Below are positions 44,157 to 53,062 of a DNA stretch of 53,062 nt, one piece after another. This DNA is from Desulfocapsa sp. (GTDB lineage: Bacteria > Desulfobacterota > Desulfobulbia > Desulfobulbales > Desulfocapsaceae). Positions within the stretch are counted from its first letter, which is position 1. Every line of letters begins with the position of its first letter. The notes under the pieces were generated by a model. It was not told the origin of the DNA and searched no databases. It saw nothing but the letters and a program-made list of their open reading frames with translations. Where the stretch lies: NCBI GenBank assembly GCA_013792135.1, contig VMSP01000112.1:1-53062 (forward strand). Reading direction: 5' to 3'. Made by a program: the position numbers and the translations under genes.

Positions 44157-46385
44157 ATGCAGAAACTTGATACACAGTTCATTCAAAAAGTCCGTCTTCA
44201 GGATCGTATTGCCACCCGGATCATTACCTTTGGTGGCCTGTTGGTTATAGCCAGTGTTATTGCCATTCTGGTCCTGATCGTCCGCGTGACTATCCCTCTC
44301 TTTCAGCCAGCCAGGACCAATATTATCTTTCAGTTTCCTCTCTCTTCCGGGTCTGAATCCCTGCTGGCTATGGGAGTTGATAATTACCAGGAGACAGCTT
44401 TTACCTTGAATGACAGGGGTGTTTTTACCTTTTACAACCTGGCCAAGGGGGCATCATTTTTGAGTTTGGAGAGTGGTGCCGACAAGAACGTTCCTCTGAA
44501 ATCTATCGAGTTACATAAGAATAACCAGTACAGCATGCTATGGGCCGATAACAGTGTCAGCATGACCGAGGTTGCTTTCCGCTTTCACTTTGATAAGGAT
44601 GGAAAACGTACCATCAAGCCTGAGATCAAGACCATTGCTGAATTTCCTGCTGAGACGGGAGCCATTGAAATCCTGCGTGTAGCTGTCCGCAAGACAGAAG
44701 ATGGCCGGCTTACCAAAGTAGTACTTCTCGACGACAACAGTTTTCGGGTAGCGCGTGAAGTGATGAGCACCGACCTTTTTGGCAATGAAAAAAAAGAGGT
44801 TGTCTCTTTCCCTGTGCACGAAGATATTCCCGGAAAAATTACGGATTTTACCCTTGATGAAAAGGGAGATACCCTTTTTGTGGGCACGGACTCAGGGAGT
44901 CTCTTGCGTTGGGATGTAAGCGGCAACAAGGAGGGACTGCGCACAGATAATGTGCTGGCTGTTCCCAATGGAGATGCCATTACGGCCTTGACCATGGTCT
45001 TTGGTGATATCTCGGTGGCAGTTGGTGACGCCAAGGGTGGGCTTGCAACCTGGAGCCCTATCTGGACCGGGGATGGAGATCAAAGGATAACCAAACTTCG
45101 GAAAATCCATGAACTTACTGCGCACAAGGCCGCTGTTTCAACTATTGTGGCCTCACGCCGTACCAAAGCCTTAGTCAGTTTCGGAGCTGACGGCAAGGTC
45201 CATTATGATCATATGACCAGTGAAAACCACCTGCTTGATATTGAGCATAATTTGACCAATTTTGCCCTTGCCGGGAGTGATAGCAGCCTGATCGGTCTTG
45301 ACCGGAGCAACAATCTAATTGTCTGGAATATTGACAATCCACATCCTGAAGTGAGTTTGAAGACCCTTTTTGGCAAGGTGTGGTACGAAAGCTACAATCA
45401 ACCGGAGTATGTGTGGCAATCGTCTGGCGGCAGTGATGATTTTGAGTCGAAATTCAGCATTATTCCCCTTTTATTCGGAACGATTAAAGGCACGCTCTAT
45501 GCCATGATCTTTGCGATCCCGCTTTCCATCTTTGGCGCTGTTTATACCAGTCAGTTTACCAGCTATGGCTTTAAAAAGAATATCAAACCCCTGATTGAGA
45601 TCATGGCCTCAGTGCCATCGGTGGTCATTGGTTTTCTCATCGCTTTATGGCTGGGTCCCATTATTGAAAAATTCATCGTCGAGGTTCTCCTCTTCAGTAT
45701 GCTGTTGCCGCTTGTTCTGGTTATCATGATGACGATTATGCAGCCCTATTACAAAACCCCTACCCTGCAGAACAGGTGTAACGGCTATGAATTTCTGCTG
45801 CTGGTGCCGGTCATCTTGTCCACAGTGGGTTTTTCGGTATGGCTGGCCCCGGGAGTGGAAAAAGCGTTTTTCAGCGGTAATTTTCTGCAATGGCTCTACA
45901 GCGATCTGGGCGTTCGTTATGATCAGCGTAATAGTATTATTATTGCCTTTGGTCTTGGCATTGCCGTCATTCCCATTATTTTTTCCATTACCGAAGATGC
46001 CATCTCCAATATTCCGTCCAGTTTGACTGGTGCCTCCCTGGCCCTTGGTGCCAGCCGCTGGCAGACCATCTGGCGAGTGGTGCTCCCCTCTGCCAGTCCC
46101 GGAATCTTTGCGGCCATCATGATCGGTTTCGGCCGGGCCGTGGGAGAGACCATGATTGTCCTTATGGCAACCGGCAATACCCCTATTATGGACTGGTCGA
46201 TCTTTAACGGCATGCGAACCTTATCGGCCAATATTGCGGTGGAAATTCCGGAAGCACCTTTGAATGGAACCTTGTATCGGGTGCTTTTTCTTTGCGCCAC
46301 TCTTCTTTTTGCCCTGACCTTTATTTTAAATACCGGGGCAGAACTGATCAGAGAGCGGCTGCGGAAAAAATATGGCCGCTACTAA
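44157..46385 (+). CDS. pstC: Phosphate ABC transporter permease PstC, with large N-terminal domain
   Basis: Inner-membrane permease of 742 residues, over twice the classic PstC length. A first membrane helix (IITFGGLLVIASVIAILVLI) is followed by about 380 residues outside the membrane. Repeats such as FTLNDRGVFTFYNL, TLFVGTDSGSLLRWD and SFGADGKVHYD look like a beta-propeller. The usual permease domain starts near residue 430 with IIPLLFGTIKGTLYAMIFAI, and its EAA-type loop is LTGASLALGASRWQT. Extended PstC proteins are known in some gamma- and deltaproteobacteria. The extra domain probably contacts PstS or PhoR, which is not shown. Confidence 0.95.
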   Translation: MQKLDTQFIQKVRLQDRIATRIITFGGLLVIASVIAILVLIVRVTIPLFQPARTNIIFQFPLSSGSESLLAMGVDNYQETAFTLNDRGVFTFYNLAKGASFLSLESGADKNVPLKSIELHKNNQYSMLWADNSVSMTEVAFRFHFDKDGKRTIKPEIKTIAEFPAETGAIEILRVAVRKTEDGRLTKVVLLDDNSFRVAREVMSTDLFGNEKKEVVSFPVHEDIPGKITDFTLDEKGDTLFVGTDSGSLLRWDVSGNKEGLRTDNVLAVPNGDAITALTMVFGDISVAVGDAKGGLATWSPIWTGDGDQRITKLRKIHELTAHKAAVSTIVASRRTKALVSFGADGKVHYDHMTSENHLLDIEHNLTNFALAGSDSSLIGLDRSNNLIVWNIDNPHPEVSLKTLFGKVWYESYNQPEYVWQSSGGSDDFESKFSIIPLLFGTIKGTLYAMIFAIPLSIFGAVYTSQFTSYGFKKNIKPLIEIMASVPSVVIGFLIALWLGPIIEKFIVEVLLFSMLLPLVLVIMMTIMQPYYKTPTLQNRCNGYEFLLLVPVILSTVGFSVWLAPGVEKAFFSGNFLQWLYSDLGVRYDQRNSIIIAFGLGIAVIPIIFSITEDAISNIPSSLTGASLALGASRWQTIWRVVLPSASPGIFAAIMIGFGRAVGETMIVLMATGNTPIMDWSIFNGMRTLSANIAVEIPEAPLNGTLYRVLFLCATLLFALTFILNTGAELIRERLRKKYGRY

Positions 46386-46396
46386 CAGGAGCAATC

Positions 46397-48004
46397 ATGG
46401 CGACAAAGAAATCAACAACTAAATTCTGGCGGCAAGGAGAACCGTTTGTGTGGGGCACAGCTCTGGCGCTCACGTTGGTCCTATGTATGACCTTGCTTCT
46501 CTTTTATGTGGTGCTGGCTAACGGAATAACCGTTTTCTGGCCCAAAAATGTGACCTTGGCTACTTTGAACAATGGTGGATATGCACTGGGAGAGGTAGTT
46601 AAAGATGAAGAAAATCCTGGAACCGGTAAAAAAAGATTTCAATTCAAGATTGGCAACCGTGATTTGTATGGCCTTGATTTCAAATGGATTGACGCCGAGG
46701 AGATTACAAATTTCAGCACTCCGCCCGATATCTATGTCTTGGAACGGCAGGAGAATGGAAACTTCTACGGTTCCTTGAAGGAGTTGAAAACCCCCGGCTT
46801 GGTCCTGCCTGTAGAGAAGAATGAAAGTCTGCAGGCAGCCCTTGATTCCATTGAGCCGCAACGACTTGAGGTCGAAAAAATTGACCGTCAGATTGCTGCC
46901 CTCAATGACAAGGTTGAACAGAACAATAACAAGCTTCTCAAGTTACGGTACAAGAAGGAAGAGCACACAGCGGCTGCCGTTGCCTTGCACGAGAAGGTAA
47001 GCACTATTAAGGCGGAGTTTGAACAACTTGTTGTGGTACTTGGCAGCAAGCAGGCGATAGTAGCAGCTAATGAGGCCGTTTTCGTCGATGCCAATGGTCA
47101 GGAGAAAACGATCCGCCTGGCCGATATCGTCCGCTTTTATCAACCCAACTCCATGTCATGGGTGCAGAAATGGAGTTATTACGGGAAACGGTTGAAGGAG
47201 TTATTGTTTGCCGAGCCCCGGGAATCCAATACCGAAGGAGGATTATTTCCGGCGATCTTCGGCACGATCATGCTGATTTTCATGATGAGCATTCTTTCTT
47301 TTCCCTTGGGTGTTCTTGCCGGGATTTATCTGCGTGAATATGCCAGGGAAGGATATCTGGTCAAGATGGTGCGTATTGCCGTTAATAATCTGGCTGGTAT
47401 CCCTTCCATTGTCTACGGTATTTTTGGACTTGGTTTTTTTGTGTACGGGATCGGCAGTCAGATTGATCTGCTTTTTTTCCCGGAAAAATTGCCCACCCCC
47501 ACCTTTGGTACGGGCGGAATTCTCTGGGCCAGCATGACTCTGGGCCTTCTGACCGTGCCCGTGGTCATTGTTGCCACTGAAGAGGCTCTGGGGGCGATTC
47601 CACCTGGTATTCGGGAAGGGTCACAGGCCCTGGCGGCGACTAAATTTCAGACCCTTACCAGGATTCTGTTGCCTATGGCCTCCCCTGGTATTTTGACCGG
47701 CTTTATTCTGGCCATGGCCAGGGCCGCAGGCGAGGTGGCTCCCCTGATGATTACCGGTGTGGTCAAACTGGCACCGGCGCTGCCCCTTGATGGCAGCTTC
47801 CCATATCTGCACCTGGACCGTAAGTTTATGCATCTGGGTTTTCATATCTATGATATCGGTTTTCAATCGCCCAATGTCGAGGCTGCAAAACCCATGGTCT
47901 ATGTCACCACTTTGTTGTTGATCCTGATCGTACTCATCATGACAAGCACGGCAATCTATCTCCGCAATAGAATGCGAGAGCGCTTTTCCGTCGCTGACCT
48001 TTAA
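46397..48004 (+). CDS. pstA: Phosphate ABC transporter permease PstA, with extracytoplasmic coiled-coil insert
   Basis: Inner-membrane permease of 535 residues. Start ATG 46397 has CAGGAG upstream, 12 bases after pstC; the longer open frame is overlap. Helix 1 (LALTLVLCMTLLLFYVVLA) is followed by about 240 residues with a coiled coil at 155-215 (VEKIDRQIAALNDKVEQNNN, KLLKLRYKKEEH). The usual permease part begins near residue 280, with EEALGAIPPGIREGSQALAAT as EAA loop. The extension mirrors that of PstC, so the two periplasmic parts may work together. Confidence 0.95.
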   Translation: MATKKSTTKFWRQGEPFVWGTALALTLVLCMTLLLFYVVLANGITVFWPKNVTLATLNNGGYALGEVVKDEENPGTGKKRFQFKIGNRDLYGLDFKWIDAEEITNFSTPPDIYVLERQENGNFYGSLKELKTPGLVLPVEKNESLQAALDSIEPQRLEVEKIDRQIAALNDKVEQNNNKLLKLRYKKEEHTAAAVALHEKVSTIKAEFEQLVVVLGSKQAIVAANEAVFVDANGQEKTIRLADIVRFYQPNSMSWVQKWSYYGKRLKELLFAEPRESNTEGGLFPAIFGTIMLIFMMSILSFPLGVLAGIYLREYAREGYLVKMVRIAVNNLAGIPSIVYGIFGLGFFVYGIGSQIDLLFFPEKLPTPTFGTGGILWASMTLGLLTVPVVIVATEEALGAIPPGIREGSQALAATKFQTLTRILLPMASPGILTGFILAMARAAGEVAPLMITGVVKLAPALPLDGSFPYLHLDRKFMHLGFHIYDIGFQSPNVEAAKPMVYVTTLLLILIVLIMTSTAIYLRNRMRERFSVADL

Positions 48005-48037
48005 GCTGTCATGCAAAATTAATCATAACATTGGAAT

Positions 48038-48092
48038 GCCGTAAACGGCATAAGGAGCCGTAACGAAATGGTTATTTCGTTACGGCTCCTAA
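48038..48092 (+). repeat. Perfect palindrome of the GGAGCCGTTACGAAAT family between pstA and pstB
   Basis: AGGAGCCGTAACGAAAT (48053-48069) and ATTTCGTTACGGCTCCT (48074-48090) are exact inverse copies around GGTT. It is preceded by GCCGTAAACGGC (48038-48049), which can pair with itself or compete. It ends 12 bases before pstB. Confidence 0.9.
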
Positions 48093-48104
48093 GAAGGATA
48101 TATT

Positions 48105-48893
48105 ATGTCACACTCCGCTACTGCCATCATGTCTATTGAGAAACCACAGGTTGAGGTTGAGCACCTGAATCTCTTTTATGGTAACAGCCAGGCGCTCACG
48201 GACATGAGCTTTGGGATTCCCGCAAGTCAGGTGACGGCCTTGATCGGTCCTTCCGGTTGCGGTAAGTCGACTTTTCTTCGTTGTATCAACCGGATGAATG
48301 ATCTGGTCGAGGGGCTGCGGATCGAAGGGTTAATTTCCATTGATGGTGAAAATATCAATGATCCTTCCCTTGATGTCATTGAACTTCGACGCAAGGTGGG
48401 TATGGTCTTCCAGAAGTGGAATCCTTTTCCTAAATCTATTTATGAAAATGTCATCTATGGCCTGCGAATTGCCGGGATCAAGGATAGGAATGTGCTGGAT
48501 CAGGCCGTGGAGCAAAGTCTGAAACGAGCGGCCCTCTGGGATGAGGTCAAAGACCGCTTGCAGCAATCGGCCATGGGCCTTTCCGGGGGGCAGATGCAGC
48601 GTCTTTGTATTGCCAGGGCAGTGGCGGTCAATCCTGAGATTATTCTCATGGATGAACCCTGCTCCGCCCTTGATCCCCGGTCAACGTCCCGGATTGAGGA
48701 GCTTATTCGGGAGCTGCGCGGAGAATATACAATTATTATTGTGACCCATAATATGCAGCAGGCCGCCCGCATCTCTGATTATACCGCCTACATGTATCTG
48801 GGTGAACTGATTGAATACGGACCGACCCAAAAACTGTTTACCGTTCCTGAACGGAAGGAAACCGAGGACTATATCACCGGCCGGTTTGGTTGA
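48105..48893 (+). CDS. pstB: Phosphate ABC transporter ATP-binding protein PstB
   Basis: ATPase of 262 residues that drives phosphate import. Walker A is GPSGCGKST, the signature LSGGQMQRL, Walker [14 protein letters not shown], and the switch histidine is in VTHNMQQA. The start ATG 48105 has AAGGA upstream; ATG 48129 is possible and closer to the usual N-terminus. The palindrome just before it could lower or separate its expression from pstA. Confidence 0.97.
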   Translation: MSHSATAIMSIEKPQVEVEHLNLFYGNSQALTDMSFGIPASQVTALIGPSGCGKSTFLRCINRMNDLVEGLRIEGLISIDGENINDPSLDVIELRRKVGMVFQKWNPFPKSIYENVIYGLRIAGIKDRNVLDQAVEQSLKRAALWDEVKDRLQQSAMGLSGGQMQRLCIARAVAVNPEIILMDEPCSALDPRSTSRIEELIRELRGEYTIIIVTHNMQQAARISDYTAYMYLGELIEYGPTQKLFTVPERKETEDYITGRFG

Positions 48894-49000
48894 AAATCGC
48901 GGCTGCCCCGAAGGAATTGTTCTTGGGGTTTAGAGGTGACGTATTCGTCTTGTTTGTTGTTGATTGATAATGTTTCTGAAAGGGAAGAAGGAGTACCTTG

Positions 49001-49681
49001 ATGGCACCAAATATCCAGACTGAAATTGCGACCTTGAAAGGCCATATTGTGTATCTTGGCACCGTTGTTGAAGAGAATTTGCAATGTGCGATCAAGGCCT
49101 TGCTTGAGAAAAATTCTGAACTGGCCTATCAGGTCATGCAGACAGATAGGGTTGAGGTTGACGCTCTCGAGATCGATGTGGAAGAGGCATGTCTGCGTAT
49201 CATGGCCTTGCATCAGCCGGTTGCCAGTGACTTACGTTTTCTGGTCACGGTCTTGAAAGTGAATAGTGATCTTGAACGCATTGGCGATCTGGTGGCTAAG
49301 ATTGCCGATAAGGTTCTCTTGCTTTATAAATTGGATCCGGTGAAATTCCTGAGCGATTCGATGCAGGTGCCGGAAATGTTCAATGGGATGTTTGAGAAAA
49401 CTCTGTGCATGTTCAGACAGGCCATGGAGGCCTTTATCAACGAGGATACGGATCTTGCCTACAAGGTCTGTCTGGCCGATGATGAAGTGGATAAGGCGAA
49501 GCGTACCATTTCCGATGAGCTGGAAGAGATTATCATGACGACTCCTGCCCAGCATATCTATCTGGCCAAGTTGCTCAGTGTGGCCAGAAGCACGGAACGT
49601 ATTGCCGATCACTGTACCAATATCTGTGAAGACATCATTTACATGCAACAAGGCAAGATTATCCGCCATAAAAAGGTTTAG
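49001..49681 (+). CDS. phoU: Phosphate signalling protein PhoU
   Basis: Helical regulator of 226 residues that conveys the Pst state to PhoR. The two repeated three-helix halves include the metal-binding motifs EIDVEEACLRIMALHQPVASDLR and ARSTERIADHCTNICED. The start ATG 49001 follows AAGGAG by seven bases. It lies 107 bases after pstB in the same operon. Confidence 0.97.
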   Translation: MAPNIQTEIATLKGHIVYLGTVVEENLQCAIKALLEKNSELAYQVMQTDRVEVDALEIDVEEACLRIMALHQPVASDLRFLVTVLKVNSDLERIGDLVAKIADKVLLLYKLDPVKFLSDSMQVPEMFNGMFEKTLCMFRQAMEAFINEDTDLAYKVCLADDEVDKAKRTISDELEEIIMTTPAQHIYLAKLLSVARSTERIADHCTNICEDIIYMQQGKIIRHKKV

Positions 49682-49818
49682 TGAACCCTATGGTAGAATA
49701 CTATTTTTCAGATTTGGGTCGGTCCGTCTCTCTGAAGGATCCATTCAAACCCTCTTCTTTGTATTCAAGGGGCTCAGGCTGTGATATGCTGAAAATTATT
49801 ATGCACAAGGAGTAACGA

Positions 49819-50520
49819 GTGGTAAGAGAAACTATCCTAATTGTAGAAGATGACGAAAATATCCAGCAGCTGGTTGGCTATAACCTCGCTAAAGCTGGAT
49901 TTAATGTCCTCTACGCCGATAATGGCGAGCAGGCTCTGGCGAGCGTAAAACGTGAGCTGCCGGACCTGATGGTGCTGGATATCATGCTGCCCAGCCTCAA
50001 TGGTTTTGAGGTGTGCAAGATTCTGCGCAAGGACCCGCAGACCAGAACCATGCCCATTATCATGCTGACTGCCAAGAGTGAGGAAAATGATGTGACCGCC
50101 GGTCTGGATCTGGGTGCAGATGATTATATCACCAAGCCGTTCAGCCCCAAGATCCTTGTTTCCCGAATCAAATCGATCTTGCGCAGGCGGGAGGAATTGT
50201 CCGGTGAAGACGGAAGGGAAGCAAAAGATGGACTGCTCAAGGTCCATGATATTGTCATTGATCCGAAACGGTACGAAGTAGTGGTGGCGGGCAGCCCTGT
50301 CTCTCTGACGGTTACTGAGTTCAGCATCCTTGATCTTCTGGCGCGGCGTCCAGGCTGGGTCTTCAGCCGCCAGCAGATTATTGACGGAGTGCGAGGCTAT
50401 GACTATGTCATTACTCCACGGGCCGTGGACGTTCAGGTCTTCGGCCTTAGAAAGAAGCTGGGGGCCTCCGGAGAATGTATTGAGACCGTGCGCGGGATCG
50501 GCTACCGGATGAAGGGATGA
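49819..50520 (+). CDS. phoB: Phosphate-regulon response regulator PhoB
   Basis: DNA-binding response regulator of 233 residues. The receiver has the acidic pair in VEDDEN, phosphoacceptor Asp54 in MVLDIMLP, and the lysine in GADDYITKPF. The C-terminal OmpR-type winged helix has LTVTEFSILDLLARRPGWVF and ends VRGIGYRMKG. The start is GTG 49819 behind AAGGAG. It most likely binds the CTAA boxes before pstS, phoR and the porin gene. There is no kinase gene next to it; phoR is about 16 kb upstream. Confidence 0.95.
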   Translation: MVRETILIVEDDENIQQLVGYNLAKAGFNVLYADNGEQALASVKRELPDLMVLDIMLPSLNGFEVCKILRKDPQTRTMPIIMLTAKSEENDVTAGLDLGADDYITKPFSPKILVSRIKSILRRREELSGEDGREAKDGLLKVHDIVIDPKRYEVVVAGSPVSLTVTEFSILDLLARRPGWVFSRQQIIDGVRGYDYVITPRAVDVQVFGLRKKLGASGECIETVRGIGYRMKG

Positions 50521-50568
50521 ATGAGGAATCTGGAGAGCAGGCATCCCCATGCATATGGTTTCGTCTGT

Positions 50569-52578
50569 TCAAGTCTTGAACGTGATGAGGACATCACCGG
50601 TTTCCACGGCCACTCCCGTTTTGGTTCTGATCGATTCGATAATGCCGTCGCAGGGAGAGGAAACTCCGCTCTCCATTTTCATCGATTCGATAATGACCAG
50701 ATCCTGGCCCCGGTAGACGCGCTCACCCTGATTGATCAGAACTCCGACCACCATGCCGGGAAGCGGTGAGGTCAGCTCATTGCTGTGCATGCTGGTTTTC
50801 TCTTTGGGCATGTAGTGGGCAAGCTCCCATTCCCGGGGGGTGTAGATTTCGAAGATTCGGCTGATCCCGCAGAAGGCCGCCCAGATGAAATTTTGTCGGT
50901 ATTGCAGTCGGAAATACTGGCTCTCGTTGTTGATCTCAAGCCGCAGGCGGCGGCGGAAAAACTCAAATTCCGGAGAGCTCACGCGGTATGCAGTGCCGTC
51001 AATACGAAAATCCCATAATCCTGTTGCTGCATCCCCCTGGAATTCAACTGTGAAGATATCTGATTCCCCTTTGACCGTATAGCGGTGTTCTCCCTTTGAT
51101 TTAGGAGAGGATCCGACTTTGGCGGTCATGGGTTTCAGTGATTCCCGCATCAGGTTATCACGGTTATGATAGACCATGGTGACGGCAATGACCATGGCCT
51201 CAAGCTGCTCGCGGGGCGGGGTCAGCCGGGATACCCCTTCATCGAAATGTTCCTCGATGAACCCGGTGGTCATCCGGCCTTCAATGAAGGCAGGGTGATT
51301 GAGAATGGCGTTGGCAAAATCAACATTGGTGATAACTCCTTCAACGTGATAGCGGTTCAAGGCCTGAACCAGGGATTTGCGGGCCTCCTCCCTCGTCTGA
51401 CCCCAAGCGGCTACTTTGGCCAGCAGGGAGTCGTAAAAGACGCTGACAATGCTGCCGGCCTCAATGCCGCTGTCAAGCCGGACATTATCGCCGCGGAGTC
51501 TGGCGTATCTGGTGACCAGACCAGTCGAGGGCAGAAAGCTGCGGCATGGATCTTCGGCGCAGATCCGGGCCTCGATGGCCCAACCGTTCAGCTTCACTTC
51601 CTCCTGAGTGAGAGGCAGAGGTTCACCTGCTGCCACCCGTAATTGCAGTTCGACAAGGTCAAGGCCGGTTACCATTTCGGTGACCGGGTGTTCGACCTGC
51701 AGGCGAGTATTCATCTCCATGAAGAAAAAATCACCCCGCTGGTCGAGTATAAACTCCACGGTTCCAGCATTGGTATAACCAGACTCTGTCGCAAGGGAGC
51801 AGGCCATGTCACCCAGTTGCCGTCGCAGGACGGTGTCTACAGCCGGCGAGGGTGACTCTTCGATGACTTTTTGATAGCGTCTCTGGATGGAACACTCCCG
51901 CTCGCCCAGTGAGATCACCCGGCCGTGCTGGTCGGCCATGATCTGAACCTCGATATGACGGGGATTTTCGATAAAACGTTCGAGGAAGATACGGTCATCA
52001 CCAAAGGCTTTGCGGGTTTCGTCCTGGGCCGCCTGGAGGGCGGATGCCAATTGATCTGGACTGTGAACAATACGCATGCCCCGGCCACCTCCACCGGCAG
52101 CCGGCTTGAACAGTATTGGATAGCCGATCTCTGCCGCCTTCTCGGTGATAACTCCCATGTCAGACAAGGCCTGGTTATATCCCGGAACGACCGGCACTCC
52201 GGCCCTGATCGCCATGTTTTTGGCGGCTATTTTATCGCCCATGGTGGCGACCACTTGTGCAGAGGGACCGATGAACACCAGACCTGCAGCAACCACCTCG
52301 GCTGCAAAACTTGCGCTCTCGGACAGAAACCCGTAGCCTGGGTGAATGGCTTGGCACTGATGTGCCAGGGCGGCCTCGATAAGTTTACTCTTGACCAGGT
52401 ATGAGGCTGATGAAGCCGATGGGCCCAGATGCACGGCCTCGTCAGCTTCCCGGATGTGCAGAGAGCGGGAGTCAATGTCTGAATAGACGGCAACGGTCTT
52501 GATGCCGAGTTTTTTACAGGTTTGGATAATGCGGATGGCAATTTCACCGCGGTTGGCAATGAGAATTTTTTCAAACAT
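50569..52578 (-). CDS. Biotin carboxylase with C-terminal biotin carrier domain
   Basis: Alpha-type subunit of a biotin-dependent carboxylase, 669 residues. Biotin carboxylase domains come first: MFEKILIANRGEIAIRII, the glycine-rich ATP loop KPAAGGGGRGMRIV, and EMNTRLQVEHPVTEM. A less conserved middle region follows. The C-terminal biotinyl domain has Lys634 in ESMKMES. This is the layout of acetyl-, propionyl- or methylcrotonyl-CoA carboxylase alpha subunits. The carboxyltransferase subunit is not in the window, so the acyl substrate is unknown. In propionate-metabolising anaerobes a propionyl-CoA role would fit. It is convergent with phoB. Confidence 0.93.
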   Translation of the reverse strand: MFEKILIANRGEIAIRIIQTCKKLGIKTVAVYSDIDSRSLHIREADEAVHLGPSASSASYLVKSKLIEAALAHQCQAIHPGYGFLSESASFAAEVVAAGLVFIGPSAQVVATMGDKIAAKNMAIRAGVPVVPGYNQALSDMGVITEKAAEIGYPILFKPAAGGGGRGMRIVHSPDQLASALQAAQDETRKAFGDDRIFLERFIENPRHIEVQIMADQHGRVISLGERECSIQRRYQKVIEESPSPAVDTVLRRQLGDMACSLATESGYTNAGTVEFILDQRGDFFFMEMNTRLQVEHPVTEMVTGLDLVELQLRVAAGEPLPLTQEEVKLNGWAIEARICAEDPCRSFLPSTGLVTRYARLRGDNVRLDSGIEAGSIVSVFYDSLLAKVAAWGQTREEARKSLVQALNRYHVEGVITNVDFANAILNHPAFIEGRMTTGFIEEHFDEGVSRLTPPREQLEAMVIAVTMVYHNRDNLMRESLKPMTAKVGSSPKSKGEHRYTVKGESDIFTVEFQGDAATGLWDFRIDGTAYRVSSPEFEFFRRRLRLEINNESQYFRLQYRQNFIWAAFCGISRIFEIYTPREWELAHYMPKEKTSMHSNELTSPLPGMVVGVLINQGERVYRGQDLVIIESMKMESGVSSPCDGIIESIRTKTGVAVETGDVLITFKT

Positions 52579-52815
52579 AGTTGTCCTGTTTTTCTGGTTG
52601 GTTATTGACTCGTGCAGTCAGTTTGTCTCAACTTCAAAAATTGAACATTAAGGGAACCGTCCGAGTCGTTGAGCTTCTCGCGATCAGGTTATGATGACCA
52701 TTGTGCTGGACAATTTTTGGTTACAATATAAATCCCTGAGAGGTTTTGTTCTCTGATTTTTCATTTTCTGCTATCAGGAAATCGATAATTTTTTTTGGCA
52801 AATTTTCAATATGTG

Positions 52816-52842
52816 GGTATGCACTTGACTCAAGCGCATACC
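52816..52842 (-). repeat. 12-bp stem hairpin next to the IS1595-type gene
   Basis: GGTATGCACTTG and CAAGCGCATACC pair with one mismatch around ACT. It starts 20 bases after the transposase stop on the minus strand. It could be the transposase terminator or lie in the IS end. The gap between carboxylase and IS has no other recognised feature. Confidence 0.65.
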
Positions 52843-52861
52843 ATATGTTGTGTGGTCACCA

Positions 52862-53062
52862 TTAGCCGAATATTGCAGCCTGGCTGGCTTTTCGCCCATG
52901 GATTTCTTGTATCGTTACGGGGGGCCGTACCTCAGCTGCCTGTTGAAGCAAACGGTAGAACAATTTTCCGCGGGAGCGTGATGTCCGACGGTTAAAGCGA
53001 AAGGTATATTCATCAAGGTAGTAATCCAAATGCACAGGCAGTACAGCCCCTTGATATGTTCC
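52862..53062 (-). CDS. C-terminal part of an IS1595-family transposase (cut by window edge)
   Basis: Minus-strand frame from the window edge to TAA 52862, 66 residues. It contains VHLDYYLDEYTFRFNRR, then TSRSRGKLFYRLLQQA, the well-known end of IS1595/ISXO2-type DDE transposases. The final KASQAAIFG follows. The N-terminus and the left IS end are beyond the window, so it cannot be told whether the copy is whole. Confidence 0.85.
   Translation of the reverse strand, partial: GTYQGAVLPVHLDYYLDEYTFRFNRRTSRSRGKLFYRLLQQAAEVRPPVTIQEIHGRKASQAAIFG

Noticed and set aside
46292-46396. Longer N-terminus for PstA
   Set aside because: It overlaps pstC by almost 100 bases; ATG 46397 has CAGGAG and the expected membrane start.

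Overview
The window looks like chromosomal DNA of an anaerobic, probably sulfate-reducing, member of the Desulfobacterota, most likely near the Desulfobulbales. This is inferred from gene content: a rubredoxin:oxygen oxidoreductase-type flavodiiron protein, a desulforedoxin-like Fe(Cys)4 protein, a pentaheme cytochrome of the c554 type, a Tat-exported membrane-bound [NiFe] hydrogenase, and many intergenic palindromic repeats of the kind common in that phylum. No dissimilatory sulfate-reduction gene is in the window, so the assignment stays an inference. No tRNA, rRNA or CRISPR array was seen.

Layout. Positions 1-4.5 kb hold an oxygen/NO-defence cluster (DsrE-like protein, flavodiiron protein, desulforedoxin-tailed small protein, Nudix hydrolase) and a pentaheme cytochrome c that ends at a strong terminator. 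Positions 4.9-14.7 kb hold housekeeping and accessory genes: RhlB-like RNA helicase, ABC-F ATPase, a hypothetical, an EEP-family phosphatase, hemC, a large MmeI-type restriction-modification protein that carries two different repeat sequences inside its reading frame, and a hypothetical. Positions 14.9-25.2 kb, all on the minus strand, form one hydrogenase operon. It is transcribed as small subunit, large subunit, cytochrome b, hypF, hypC, a nucleotidyltransferase remnant, hypD, hypE, maturation protease, hypA, hypB. It therefore encodes the enzyme, its quinone link and its whole maturation machinery. Positions 25.6-31.6 kb hold pcnB, a nitronate monooxygenase-like flavoprotein, hisS and aspS. 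Positions 31.7-37.5 kb hold phoR, an EAL-HDOD regulator, a lone znuA and an unusual histidine kinase. Positions 37.7-38.5 kb are a scar where two different insertion sequences lie truncated head to head. Positions 38.7-42.7 kb hold an EAL/CBS/GGDEF protein, a tiny Cys-rich protein and a porin. Positions 43.0-50.5 kb are a complete pstSCAB-phoU-phoB operon. A biotin-dependent carboxylase subunit and the edge of an IS1595-family element close the window.

The phosphate genes are tied together by sequence. The porin, pstS and phoR are each preceded by CTAA-type repeats spaced exactly 11 bp apart, with the last repeat exactly 10 nt upstream of a TATTGT-like -10 hexamer. This reads as a Pho regulon promoter with its own consensus. 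It brings phoR, which is 16-18 kb away from phoB, and the porin under the same control.

The other theme is repeats. Two TGAT-ended mobile-looking elements abut genes so that the element termini supply the stop codons. A GGAGCCGTTACGAAAT palindrome family sits in at least five gaps. Relatives of that family and an unrelated ACCACCCCC palindrome have entered the restriction-modification gene in frame.
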